Assembly: GCF_000253295.1 (NCBI RefSeq)
Contig: NC_015717.1
Location: forward strand, 3,596,001 to 3,660,000
Length of the DNA stretch: 64,000 bases
From: Hyphomicrobium sp. MC1
GTDB taxonomy: Bacteria > Pseudomonadota > Alphaproteobacteria > Rhizobiales > Hyphomicrobiaceae
Direction: 5' to 3'
Made by a program: the position numbers and the translations under genes. The notes under the pieces were generated by a model that saw only the letters and a program-made list of their open reading frames with translations, had not been told where the DNA came from and did not search any database. Within the stretch, counting starts at the first letter, position 1; each line of letters opens with the position of its first letter. Below are positions 44,380-53,125 of this stretch, in pieces.

Positions 44380-44781
44380 ATGTGTGCGGAACATAAATGG
44401 CCGGAACTTCCCCCAACGAAAACGGGGCTGTGGGGCCTTTGCCCGCGCTGCGGCAAGGGCAAGATTTTCGACGGATTTCTGACGCTCAAGAGGGCCTGCC
44501 CCGTGTGCGGACTGGATCTGTCATTTGCCGATCCGGCCGATGGCCCGGCATTTTTCGTAATGTGCTTCGCTTGTATTCCGAGCGCCTTGTTCGCAGTCTG
44601 GCTGGAGGTCGCGCATTCCCCTCCGTACTGGGTGCATCTCGTCACCAGCCTGCCGTTGATCCTGCTGACGTGCATTCCGCCGCTGCGCCCGCTCAAGGGA
44701 TGGCTCATCGCGAGCCAATACTTCAACAAAGCTGAGGAGGGCCGGCTGGTGTTCAGCAAGGAGCCTCCGAAGACGCCGTGA
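44380..44781 (+). CDS. DUF983 membrane protein
   Basis: 133-residue protein of the DUF983 family, function unknown. It has two CxxC pairs at C21/C24 (CPRCGKGKIFDGFL) and C40/C43 (CPVCGLDL), likely one zinc site, then two membrane helices (about 57-75 and 83-100). Family members are often near cytochrome oxidase genes, which is not the case here. It is divergent from the MocR regulator and shares its repeat-containing upstream region. The start has AAAAAAGGA upstream. Confidence 0.85.
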   Translation: MCAEHKWPELPPTKTGLWGLCPRCGKGKIFDGFLTLKRACPVCGLDLSFADPADGPAFFVMCFACIPSALFAVWLEVAHSPPYWVHLVTSLPLILLTCIPPLRPLKGWLIASQYFNKAEEGRLVFSKEPPKTP

Positions 44782-44856
44782 AACTCCGATCGGGAAGGCG
44801 TGAGACATGCGATCCCGGCCGTTTAAGGGGTAACAGACAGCCGCTATAGTCGGCAG

Positions 44857-45513
44857 ATGCCCAATTCCGACAAGCTCGGTTCATCTCCCACGGTCCTGCT
44901 GACGGGTTTTGGCCCATTTCCGGGTGTACCGGTCAATGTGTCTGGAGAACTTGTCAGGGTCGTCGTTCGCCTTGCACGCCGGGCATTTCCGGCATTTCAT
45001 TTCGTCGCCGCGGTGCTGCCGACGGAATGGCGGCGCGCGCCTGAACTCGTCGCGACGCTACAGGATCGCTTTCGTCCGTGCCTAGCGCTGCATATCGGTG
45101 TGGCATCCGGTGAGCCGAGCATTCGGCTTGAAACATGCGCGGGAAATGCATGCCGGGCCGCACCCGATGCTGCGGGGTTATTACCGCTCGCAACGTCGCT
45201 CTGCGCCGACGGACCGTCGGAACGCCGCGCCAGCATCGATAACGCCGCGATTGCAGCCGCCTTGCGGGCACGTGGCACAACCTGCACGATTTCCGACGAC
45301 GCGGGGGGCTATCTCTGCAATGCCGTGCTCTATCAATCGCTCGCGAGCGCCGAAGCGCGCGGATCAGGAGCGGTAGGGTTCGTCCATATTCCCGCAGATC
45401 TCGGTTCGGCCGGAGCCCTCACCATGGATGAGGCCGGAGCGGCAGTGCTCGGCATTATCGGAATCGCCCTCGGCGTGACGGACGCAACAGCCGCCACACC
45501 GGCTTCGGCATAG
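44857..45513 (+). CDS. pcp: Pyroglutamyl-peptidase I (peptidase C15)
   Basis: 218-residue cytosolic cysteine peptidase that removes N-terminal pyroglutamate. The family start TVLLTGFGPFPGVPVNVS is clear. The catalytic set is E92 (RLETCAGNA), C154 (DDAGGYLCNAVLYQSL) and H177 (VGFVHIP). The C-terminal tail is Ala- and Thr-rich and extends beyond the fold. The gene stands 75 bases after DUF983 and probably has its own promoter. Confidence 0.88.
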   Translation: MPNSDKLGSSPTVLLTGFGPFPGVPVNVSGELVRVVVRLARRAFPAFHFVAAVLPTEWRRAPELVATLQDRFRPCLALHIGVASGEPSIRLETCAGNACRAAPDAAGLLPLATSLCADGPSERRASIDNAAIAAALRARGTTCTISDDAGGYLCNAVLYQSLASAEARGSGAVGFVHIPADLGSAGALTMDEAGAAVLGIIGIALGVTDATAATPASA

Positions 45514-45835
45514 GCCCTAAGATTCTGATTTTCCGTGAGGATTAGGCTGCGGCCCGACCAAGCGGGGAAGACGGGGGGATGTCTTGGGGCTCGGTCGGGC
45601 TCAGCAGCATCTGGTGCGCACGGGGGGAGGTGTCGACACCAGCTTGAGGAGCAACATAGCCGGGAAAACATGAACTCATCCTGAACGCAGGGTTAAATAG
45701 TCGCAACCTTTGGGCATCAGGGAAGCCCTCAATAGAATCAACGACTTTTTGAGTTGCACGGGCCATGAGCGGAGACCCCGGCCCTCGAATCAGATTAGCG
45801 TTCTGGCTTCGATCGTTCAGTTCAAAGGTCTTCGA
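45514..45835. other. Intergenic region between pcp and recQ
   Basis: 322 bases. The first half contains two strong hairpins, described separately. The second half precedes recQ; its frame is open back to 45710 but shows no helicase character before 45836. A minus-strand frame of 137 codons crosses the hairpins and looks like chance coding. Confidence 0.6.
45552..45642 (-). ncRNA. Candidate small RNA with two C-rich-loop hairpins (cuckoo/CcsR-like)
   Basis: Read on the minus strand, CTGGTG and CACCAG (45637-45642 and 45611-45616) enclose a loop with CCTCCCCCC, and GCCCGACC and GGTCGGGC (45593-45600 and 45552-45559) enclose a second hairpin with an inner AAGAC/GTCTT stem whose loop is ATCCCCCC. 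Two adjacent hairpins with CCUCCUCCC-like loops are the form of the alphaproteobacterial cuckoo RNAs such as CcsR. The loops here deviate from that motif, no clear promoter or terminal T-run is seen, and the plus strand would instead show G-rich loops. Confidence 0.35.
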
Positions 45836-48019
45836 ATGCCGGCCCGCGCCGCGCCGCTTTCCCTTCCGCTTGCGCCAACCACGGACAGCCAGATGGAGGC
45901 CGCTCGCGCGACCCTTGAAAATGTCTTCGGCTACAAGGGTTTCCGGTCTCACCAAAGCGACATCATCCGGACGATGCTCGGCGGTGGCGATTGCCTGGCG
46001 CTGATGCCGACCGGCGGCGGCAAGTCGCTGTGCTATCAGATCCCTGCCCTCGTCCGACCCGGCACCGGCATTGTCGTCTCACCGCTCATCGCCTTGATGC
46101 AGGATCAGGTCGATGCCCTGCGCGATCTCGGGGTGAAGGCGGCGTTCCTCAACTCGACGCAGGATCGCGCAACCCAAGATCAGATCGAGCGGCAATTCGC
46201 GGCCGGTGGGCTCGACCTGCTCTACGTCGCTCCCGAACGGCTCGTGCAGGAACGCACGCTCAATCTGCTGGAACGCAGCGACATCGCGATTTTTGCCATC
46301 GACGAGGCACACTGCGTTTCGCAATGGGGACACGACTTCCGGCCGGAGTACCGGCAGCTAAAAATCCTGGCGCAGCGTTTTCCGAACGTGCCGCGTGTGG
46401 CGCTGACGGCGACGGCGGACGAGCGCACGCGGCAGGACATCATCTCAGAGTTGTCGCTCGAAAACGCGGCAACATTCATCGCAAGCTTCGACCGGCCGAA
46501 CATTCGCTACACGATTGCCGAGCTCGGCAGCGTCAGCTCGCGCGAGCGGCTGTGGCAGTTCATCGAGAGCGAGCATCCGACGGACGCGGGCATCGTCTAC
46601 TGCCTGTCGCGCAAGTCGGTGGAAGAGACGGCTGCGTGGTTGTCATCGAAGGGGCGCAAGGCGCTGGCCTATCACGCTGGCCTCGATGCGCACTTGCGGG
46701 CAGCGGCGCAGTCGAAATTCCTGACGGAAGACGGGCTTATCATTGTCGCCACGATCGCGTTCGGCATGGGTATCGACAAGCCAGACGTGCGGTTCGTCGC
46801 GCATCTCAATCTGCCGAAGTCGATCGAGTCCTACTATCAGGAGACGGGCCGTGCCGGGCGCGACGGCGAAGCGGCGAACGCATGGATGGCCTATGGCTTC
46901 CAGGATATCGTGCAGCTTCGGCAATGGATCAATCAATCCGAAGGTTCAGACGCCTTCAAGAAGGTGCAGCGGCAGAAGCTCGACGCGCTGATCGGGCTGG
47001 CGGAAATGCCGGGCTGCCGCCGTCAAGCATTGCTTGCCTATTTCGGCGAGACGCGTTCGGAGCCGTGCGGGAACTGCGATAACTGTCTCAATCCTCCCCA
47101 CACCGAAGACGGCACGGTGTTGGCGCAGAAGGCGCTCTCCGCCGTCTATCGCACCGAGCAGCGTTTCGGCGTTACCTATCTGGTTGACGTTCTGACCGGC
47201 GGCGTCGATGAGCGGATCATTCGTAACGGCCATGACCGACTTTCTGTTTACGGCATCGGCAAGGACGTGCCGCAGGCGACGTGGAAAGGGCTTTACCGGC
47301 AGCTCACGGCGCTCGGCTATCTTTCCATCGACGAAGAGGGCGTCGGTTCGCTCGTGCTGACCGAACGGTCACGGCCTTTGCTGCGCGGCGAGGAGCGTTT
47401 CCTTTTGCGCGTGACGCGGCAGAGCGCGAAATCGTCGAAGCGTTCGGCATCGGCGAGCCCCAAAGTCGCGCGCGAAAACCAACCGCTGTTCGACGCGCTG
47501 CGCGCGATGCGCCAGAAACTTGCGGCGTCTGCGAAGCTGCCGCCTTACGTGGTCGCGCAGGACAAGACGCTGATCGAGTTATCTGAGAAGCGGCCGACGA
47601 CGGAAAGCGCTCTGCACGACATCATGGGCCTCGGCGCCAGCAAGATCGCGCGCTACGGCGCTGCGTTTCTTGAAGTGATCTCGCAATTCAAGAAGCATCC
47701 GGCGTTGAACAATCGCTTATCGGCGACGGTCAACGTAACGCTCGCTGCACACTTGCGCGGGCTCGATGCAGAGACGATCGCGGCGGATCGCGGCATCGAG
47801 GTCTCGACGGTTTACGGTCATCTGGCTGAAGCTATCGAAGCCGGTCTCGTCACGGCGGACGATGCCTTGAAGCTCGATCCCGCAGAGCGCGACGAAATCG
47901 AAGCGGCGTTTGAGCGGTGTCAGACGCGCGATACCGGCAAGCTCGGCCCCGCGTTCGCGGCGCTCGACGGGCAGTACGATTACGGCATCCTGAAATGCCT
48001 GCTTGCCGATAGCGTGTAA
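45836..48019 (+). CDS. recQ: ATP-dependent DNA helicase RecQ
   Basis: 3'-5' helicase for recombination and fork repair. From ATG 45836 it has 727 residues: Walker A MPTGGGKSLCYQ, the DEAH box IDEAHCVSQWGHDFRPEY, helicase motif VI YYQETGRAGRDG, an RQC domain with the zinc cysteines CxxCDNC, and an HRDC domain (about 520-600: FDALRAMRQKLAASAKLPPYVV). After HRDC there is a further helical domain of about 100 residues with AETIAADRGIEVSTVYGHLAEA, a helix-turn-helix seen in some bacterial RecQ proteins; E. coli RecQ (about 610) lacks it. The longer frame upstream is not family-like. Confidence 0.95.
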   Translation: MPARAAPLSLPLAPTTDSQMEAARATLENVFGYKGFRSHQSDIIRTMLGGGDCLALMPTGGGKSLCYQIPALVRPGTGIVVSPLIALMQDQVDALRDLGVKAAFLNSTQDRATQDQIERQFAAGGLDLLYVAPERLVQERTLNLLERSDIAIFAIDEAHCVSQWGHDFRPEYRQLKILAQRFPNVPRVALTATADERTRQDIISELSLENAATFIASFDRPNIRYTIAELGSVSSRERLWQFIESEHPTDAGIVYCLSRKSVEETAAWLSSKGRKALAYHAGLDAHLRAAAQSKFLTEDGLIIVATIAFGMGIDKPDVRFVAHLNLPKSIESYYQETGRAGRDGEAANAWMAYGFQDIVQLRQWINQSEGSDAFKKVQRQKLDALIGLAEMPGCRRQALLAYFGETRSEPCGNCDNCLNPPHTEDGTVLAQKALSAVYRTEQRFGVTYLVDVLTGGVDERIIRNGHDRLSVYGIGKDVPQATWKGLYRQLTALGYLSIDEEGVGSLVLTERSRPLLRGEERFLLRVTRQSAKSSKRSASASPKVARENQPLFDALRAMRQKLAASAKLPPYVVAQDKTLIELSEKRPTTESALHDIMGLGASKIARYGAAFLEVISQFKKHPALNNRLSATVNVTLAAHLRGLDAETIAADRGIEVSTVYGHLAEAIEAGLVTADDALKLDPAERDEIEAAFERCQTRDTGKLGPAFAALDGQYDYGILKCLLADSV

Positions 48020-48020
48020 A

Positions 48021-48041
48021 CTTCGCTGCCGTACGGCGAAG
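48021..48041. terminator. Short hairpin between recQ and hisG
   Basis: CTTCGC and GCGAAG form a six-base stem with a nine-base loop between the convergent ends of recQ and hisG. It could serve both, but the stem is short and there is no T-run. Confidence 0.3.
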
Positions 48042-48046
48042 GCGCG

Positions 48047-48769
48047 TCAGCGCACCGTCGCTTTTTCCGGGATCGAGGCGGACAGCTTGCCCGTCAGTTC
48101 AGCGCAAAGCGCTTCGAGTTCCGGCGTCCATGGCGCGGCGTTCGTCGCGAACAGATTGGCTTGCGATTTCAGGATCACGCCGTCATCCAAAATCTTGAGG
48201 CCGTTGGCGCGGAGCGTCTCGCCTGTCGTCGTGATGTCGACGATCAACTCGGCCATGCCCGACGATGGCGCGCCCTCAGTCGCACCGGCACTTTCGATGA
48301 TGCGATAATCACCGTAACCCTTCGAGCCGAAGAAGCGGCGTGTCAGGTTGATGTATTTCGTCGCGACGCGCGGCCAGCGGCCGTGCTTGCGGCGAAACGG
48401 AATGGCGATCTCTTCAAGTTCGGCCACCGTCGAAACGTCGATCCAGCACGTCGGCACTGCAACGACGACGTCAGCGAAGCCGAAGCCGAGCTTGTGCAGG
48501 AAACGAATGCGCGTCGCGGCATCGGAGATGTTCTCGCGGATCAAGTCCTCGCCGGTGATGCCGAGGTGGACGCTGCCGGACTTCAAGGCCTCGGCGATTT
48601 CGCTCGACGACACATACGCAACATCGACGCCGGGAAGGCCTTCGATTTCGCCGCGATAGCCGCGCACGTGGCCGACCTTGCGCACGACAAGACCTGCCCG
48701 CGCAAACATGTCAGTCGTCTGTTCCATCAGACGACCTTTCGAGGGAATGGCGAGAGTCAGCTTGCTCAT
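48047..48769 (-). CDS. hisG: ATP phosphoribosyltransferase, short form
   Basis: First enzyme of histidine synthesis, joining ATP and PRPP. The 240-residue product from ATG 48769 (MSKLTLAIPSKGRLME) is the short form without the regulatory C-terminal domain and therefore needs HisZ. ESAGATEGAPSSGMAELIVDI is the PRPP-binding loop region. Its ATG overlaps the hisZ stop by four bases. Confidence 0.95.
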   Translation of the reverse strand: MSKLTLAIPSKGRLMEQTTDMFARAGLVVRKVGHVRGYRGEIEGLPGVDVAYVSSSEIAEALKSGSVHLGITGEDLIRENISDAATRIRFLHKLGFGFADVVVAVPTCWIDVSTVAELEEIAIPFRRKHGRWPRVATKYINLTRRFFGSKGYGDYRIIESAGATEGAPSSGMAELIVDITTTGETLRANGLKILDDGVILKSQANLFATNAAPWTPELEALCAELTGKLSASIPEKATVR

Positions 48770-49944
48770 GGCGTCCCGCCTCCGCAAACGGCGAGCAAGC
48801 GCTCGGAATGGATGGCCGCGCCGATGGCCGGTACGTCTTCGTTCGAGCCCGCGGCGCGCATCAAACCGTCGTAACGACCGCCTCCGGCGATGGGGCTTTT
48901 GGCGCCAAGTTCCGCGGCATTCACCTCGAAGACGAGGCCCGTGTAGTATGCGAGCGTGCGGCCGAATTCGGCCGAGAACGTCACACGGTCAAGGTCGATT
49001 CCGGCATTGGCGAGCAGCGCCAGGCGGCGGTCGTATGTTTCGAGCGCATAGCCCGAACCGTTCGGCGCTTCCTTGATCAGCGCGGAAATCTTTTCACCCG
49101 CGGTGATCGCCGGACCGGAGACATTGATGTAACGCTCGATCAACTCGATGGTTTGCGTGTCGAGCGGCTTCTCCTGGCGATCCTCAGCGATGTCGATGAG
49201 ATGCATGGTGATGTCGGTGAGCGAGCGCGTGCCGATCAGCTCGATGGCTTCCTCTTCGAGATAGACGGCGACCGCGGCTTCGCTTGCCTCCATGTCGTCG
49301 CGGCGAAGCGAGGAGAGAACCTCTTCCGGAATGCTCGAAGACGCCGGGCGCACGCTTGCCGCATAGCCTTTCAGGGCTTCACGGAACGAAAGCGGCCGCA
49401 GGAACGCATCGTCGAGACGCTTTTTCCAGTTCGGGGACAGGCCAGCGGCATCGAGCACGCTCGAAAACAGGCCGAGATCGCCGAGGCGCATCGTCCAGTC
49501 CTTGAAGCCCGTCTTCTCGATGGCCTTGATGATGATCGCGACTGTCTCAGCTTCGGCCACTTCGCGCGACTTATCGCCGAAGCGCTCGATACCGGCCTGG
49601 CGGAACTCGCGCGGGTGCGCGGCGGTTGCGCCTTGCGGCTGAAAGCGGAACGCCGGGCCGTTGTAGCAATAGCGCGCGGGCGTCATCGGATCAGCATGAC
49701 GCTCCAAGTGCAGGCGGCAGGTCGGCACGGTGATGTCGGGCCGCAGACAAAGCTCGGCGCCGTCCTGATCGGCGAAGACGTATGTTCGCGCGCGCAGGCT
49801 CTCGCCGATGACGTCGAGGAAGACATCAGCGGGCTGGATGATCGGCGGCGCGACGGCATCGTAGCCGGCCTTGATGAAGACCGACATCATCGTCTGCGCT
49901 TGGCTTGCCAGCGCTTCGAGATTTTGGACCGTCTCAGCGGTCAT
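48766..49944 (-). CDS. hisZ: HisZ, ATP phosphoribosyltransferase regulatory subunit
   Basis: 392-residue paralog of histidyl-tRNA synthetase that assembles with short HisG and makes it feedback-sensitive. It has the class II synthetase core (LCLRPDITVPTCRLHLER, PREFRQAGIERFG and the C-terminal GGGRYDGLMRAAG) but not the tRNA anticodon-binding domain. It lies between hisS and hisG, the usual alphaproteobacterial arrangement. Confidence 0.93.
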   Translation of the reverse strand: MTAETVQNLEALASQAQTMMSVFIKAGYDAVAPPIIQPADVFLDVIGESLRARTYVFADQDGAELCLRPDITVPTCRLHLERHADPMTPARYCYNGPAFRFQPQGATAAHPREFRQAGIERFGDKSREVAEAETVAIIIKAIEKTGFKDWTMRLGDLGLFSSVLDAAGLSPNWKKRLDDAFLRPLSFREALKGYAASVRPASSSIPEEVLSSLRRDDMEASEAAVAVYLEEEAIELIGTRSLTDITMHLIDIAEDRQEKPLDTQTIELIERYINVSGPAITAGEKISALIKEAPNGSGYALETYDRRLALLANAGIDLDRVTFSAEFGRTLAYYTGLVFEVNAAELGAKSPIAGGGRYDGLMRAAGSNEDVPAIGAAIHSERLLAVCGGGTP

Positions 49945-49974
49945 TTTCTGTCTCCCGCGCGCGCCAGCGCTAGG

Positions 49975-50128
49975 CCCCCCACCCCTAACCCCTCCCCGCG
50001 GAGGGGGAGGGGAACAGAGCGGAGAACGACATCGCTTCCCTCGCCACGTTCGAGAGGGAAAACGGAGTGGTCAGCGAATTTGGCCCCACTTCTACCCTCC
50101 CCTTGACGGGGAGGGGGCGGGGGTAGGG
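49975..50128. repeat. GC-rich palindromic intergenic repeats between hisS and hisZ
   Basis: Two similar inverted repeats lie about 100 bases apart: CCCCTCCCC-GCGGA-GGGGGAGGGG near 49988-50013 and CCTCCCC-TTGA-CGGGGAGG near 50096-50115, the latter flanked by CTACC and GGTAG. They have the look of dispersed REP-like elements of Rhizobiales genomes. They may also weaken read-through from hisS into hisZ. No reading frame is convincing here. Confidence 0.6.
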
Positions 50129-50158
50129 TGAACGAATTGAGTGAGATCAGCATCGCGC

Positions 50159-51655
50159 TCATCCCTGATGCCGCTTGATGAGGTTGTAAACTTCTTGCAC
50201 GAGGTGCACTTCGGAGACGGAGAATTGAGCCGCGCGCGCCTCTTTCCATTCCTTGTTGTCCTTGATCGCGGCAGCGGCTTTCGCGCCTTCGATCAAATCC
50301 TTGATCGTCACCTCGCCCTTGGCGCGCTCATCCGAACCTTGGATGATGACGCATGGGCTGTTGCGCTTGTCGGCGTATTTAATTTGGTCGCCGAATGATT
50401 TTGCGTTTCCGAGGTACATCTCGGAGCGGATACCGGCGTTGCGGAGCTTTTGCGTCATCTCTTGATAACCGGCGACCGCATCGGCGTCCTTATCCATGAC
50501 GAGAACGACCACTGGGCCCAGCGCTTGGGTCTTGCTCTCGTTGATGAGCGACAGCGCAGCCTGCAAGCGCGACACGCCAATGGAGAAGCCAGTGGCAGCA
50601 ACTTGCTGACCGGTGAAGCGCGCGATGAGATCGTCGTAGCGACCGCCGCCGCCAACAGAACCGAACCGCACGGGTTTGCCGTCGTCGCCTTTGATCTCGA
50701 ACGTCAGCTCGGCCTCGAAGACGGGGCCGGTGTAATATTCGAGCCCGCGGACGACAGAGTAATCGGGAACGCGAATTTTGCCCTCATATCCGGCTTTCTC
50801 CACGAAGCGCTTGAGTTCGCTGAGATCGGCCAATCCATCGACGTAGAGCTGCGACGGCTCGAAGCCTCCTGTGCGCATTGCTGCAACGCCAAGGTCATCC
50901 TGTTCGAGAGCCGGCTGACTCACGAAATCCAAGAGCGCATCAATTTGTTCTTTCGTCAGTCCAGCGCCCTTGGTGAAATCGCCGGATTCGTCCTTGCGTC
51001 CAGGACCTAAAAGGAGCGCGACGTCGTCCTTAGAAAATTTATCGAGCTTATCAAGTGAACGGAGGACTGCTAAGCGGCGCGTGTCGTCGGCAAGATCAAC
51101 GCCGACCGTCTCCAGCATACCGTCGAGCACTTTGCGGCTGTTCACCTTGATGACGTATTTGCCCTTCAGCCCAAGTGCTTCAAGCGTATCGGCAGCGAGC
51201 ATGCAGAGTTCGGCATCGGCTGCGACGCTTTTCGCTCCCACCGTATCGGCATCGAACTGCATGAACTGGCGAAAGCGGCCGGGGCCGGGCTTCTCGTTGC
51301 GATAGACGTTGCCGAACGCATAGCGGCGGAACGGCTTCGGCAGGGTCTGGAAATTCTGAGCCACATAACGAGCGAGCGGTGCGGTGAGATCATAGCGCAG
51401 GCTCATCCATTGCTCGTCCTCGTCCTGAAACGAGAAGACGCCTGCATTCGGACGATCCTGGTCGGGAAGAAACTTGCCGAGCGCGTCGGTATATTCGATC
51501 GCAGGCGTTTCGAGCGCCTCGAAGCCATAGCGCTCATAGACGTCACGGATCTTCGCGATCATGTCGTTGAGCGCCTTCAGCTCGGGCGCTTCGATATCGC
51601 GAAAACCCTTCGCGAGGCGCGCTTTAGGACGCGTGTTGGTATTTACTTTGGACAT
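50159..51655 (-). CDS. hisS: Histidyl-tRNA synthetase
   Basis: Class II synthetase charging tRNA-His. 498 residues with the family motifs: LRYDLTAPLARYVAQN (motif 2 region), GFEALETPAIEYTDALGKFL, EFETKGD-type insert, GSVGGGGRYDDLIARF and the C-terminal anticodon domain with DADAVAGYQEMTQKLRNAGIRSEMY. The first gene of hisS-hisZ-hisG, 214 bases before hisZ. Confidence 0.95.
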   Translation of the reverse strand: MSKVNTNTRPKARLAKGFRDIEAPELKALNDMIAKIRDVYERYGFEALETPAIEYTDALGKFLPDQDRPNAGVFSFQDEDEQWMSLRYDLTAPLARYVAQNFQTLPKPFRRYAFGNVYRNEKPGPGRFRQFMQFDADTVGAKSVAADAELCMLAADTLEALGLKGKYVIKVNSRKVLDGMLETVGVDLADDTRRLAVLRSLDKLDKFSKDDVALLLGPGRKDESGDFTKGAGLTKEQIDALLDFVSQPALEQDDLGVAAMRTGGFEPSQLYVDGLADLSELKRFVEKAGYEGKIRVPDYSVVRGLEYYTGPVFEAELTFEIKGDDGKPVRFGSVGGGGRYDDLIARFTGQQVAATGFSIGVSRLQAALSLINESKTQALGPVVVLVMDKDADAVAGYQEMTQKLRNAGIRSEMYLGNAKSFGDQIKYADKRNSPCVIIQGSDERAKGEVTIKDLIEGAKAAAAIKDNKEWKEARAAQFSVSEVHLVQEVYNLIKRHQG

Positions 51656-51782
51656 GACGAGGATCGGAGAACCAGGGCCAAATAAAAAAGTTGCCGAGAC
51701 ACCTTGTCAGGCGTCCGGCGCGCGAGCCCGCCTTATATCGGATCGACCGGCATGAGGAAAGTCGGGCAGAAATGCCCAAAAT

Positions 51783-52976
51783 TCAGCTTCGGAAGCGGGG
51801 CAGCGCCCTCTTGAGCGCCGACGTGAACCGCGAGGTTCCGCGCAACTGGACGGCTAGCTCGTGGACGAGTGCATTCGGCACGGCTGCGAGGTCCTGAGCG
51901 ACGACGAGATCGTAAAGAGGGATTTCCTCGGTTCCAAACCCGTGCTTCAGCGGATTGGCGTTAATGCCCAAGTCGAAGCGGCGGACACCTTGGGCAGCCA
52001 GATGCTTCACCGTTTCGAGCACGACGAGGCGACCGGGCGAAAGGTGGCTCCATTGTTCGCCGCCCGTCGAAATCGAGAGCAGCGAAAAGCCGCCCTCATG
52101 GGTCAGGCCGAATAGGGTGGCGACGATCCGCCCGCCCGCTTCCAGTGCGAACAGCGAGGTCACGCCGGCGTCGGCACCGTCGAACGCCAGACGCTCGTAA
52201 AATTCGCGATTGGACCTCTCGGCGAAAATGTCCTTGGTTCCGCGAGCCGCGTGCCACACGGCCTGCTGCTCCTCCATCGTCGCAAAGACGTGCGCGATCT
52301 CATCATCGGTCTCGGCACAGACGAGGCGCGGATTGTCCTCGCTCTGCCAGAGCCGATGGCAGCGCTCCACGTCCTTGCGGTACCTCTTGCCGAGCCCCTG
52401 CAGATATTCATCGAAGCTGCCCGTTATGACGAGGCGGTGCGCCGAAGCACGTGACGTGGAACTGCCGAACAGATCAATCAGTGGGTTCGGGCAGCCACCG
52501 ATCTCGGCGGGCATACGTTCGAGGCGGATAAGATCGACATCGCGGATGGCCGCACGCAACGCCCGCCAAATATCGCGAATGCGGTCGGGATCAGACAACG
52601 GCTCGGGCCCAAGAAGAGGCGCACCTTGGCCCACGGCTTCGAGAGCGGCGAGGCTTGCAACGCGCAACATACCTTCCTTCGCGACAACGAGCGGCAAAGC
52701 CAGAACAACCAGATCGCTTTCGCTGTCGGTTACGACAGCAAGACGCGGCATCGCGCGGTGCGCGTGCGCGACTTCGTCATAGAAAACGGTAAGCCAGTTG
52801 AGCGTTTGAAAGCCTGTTGCGACGAGGCCGCCTTCAATGACTTCGAGCGCCGCCAGCGCATCGTCGGCACCGTCAAAAATTTCGGCAACAAAGCGGCTTT
52901 CGCCCGGCGTCGCCGACCGCGCCTGTTCCCCTGCGGTGCTCAGATAAGCACCGTTCCCCGTTTCTGCCGTCGCCAT
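51783..52976 (-). CDS. CelD/BcsL-type GNAT acyltransferase
   Basis: 397-residue protein with the acetyltransferase-like CelD domain (BioF2 group): LNWLTVFYDEVAHAH near the N-terminus and a C-terminal half with KRYRKDVERCHRLW, SLFALEAGGRIVATLFGL, SISTGGEQWSHLSPGRLVVLETV and RRFDLGINANPLKHGFG. Members are linked to extracellular polysaccharide and lipid modification, and the acceptor is seldom known. It stands between hisS and cobS without an evident partner. Confidence 0.8.
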   Translation of the reverse strand: MATAETGNGAYLSTAGEQARSATPGESRFVAEIFDGADDALAALEVIEGGLVATGFQTLNWLTVFYDEVAHAHRAMPRLAVVTDSESDLVVLALPLVVAKEGMLRVASLAALEAVGQGAPLLGPEPLSDPDRIRDIWRALRAAIRDVDLIRLERMPAEIGGCPNPLIDLFGSSTSRASAHRLVITGSFDEYLQGLGKRYRKDVERCHRLWQSEDNPRLVCAETDDEIAHVFATMEEQQAVWHAARGTKDIFAERSNREFYERLAFDGADAGVTSLFALEAGGRIVATLFGLTHEGGFSLLSISTGGEQWSHLSPGRLVVLETVKHLAAQGVRRFDLGINANPLKHGFGTEEIPLYDLVVAQDLAAVPNALVHELAVQLRGTSRFTSALKRALPRFRS

Positions 52977-53125
52977 TACGCACTACACTCTTGGCGTTGA
53001 AAGCGGATACTCGCCCCCCATAGCGGCGAGAATGCGCCGTGTGAACGGCATTCATTTAAATGAGAACGGCGGCTTTGCCTCGTGCCAATTTGGATCAGCA
53101 GTTCTGCGCGAGGCGGACAAGACGA

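Noticed and set aside
45542..45955. 137-codon minus-strand frame before recQ
   Set aside because: It runs across two strong hairpins and into recQ, with low-complexity product; a structured RNA is a better account of the hairpins.
48808..50106. 432-codon open frame antisense to hisZ
   Set aside because: Shadow of hisZ that continues into the GC-rich repeats; no domain.
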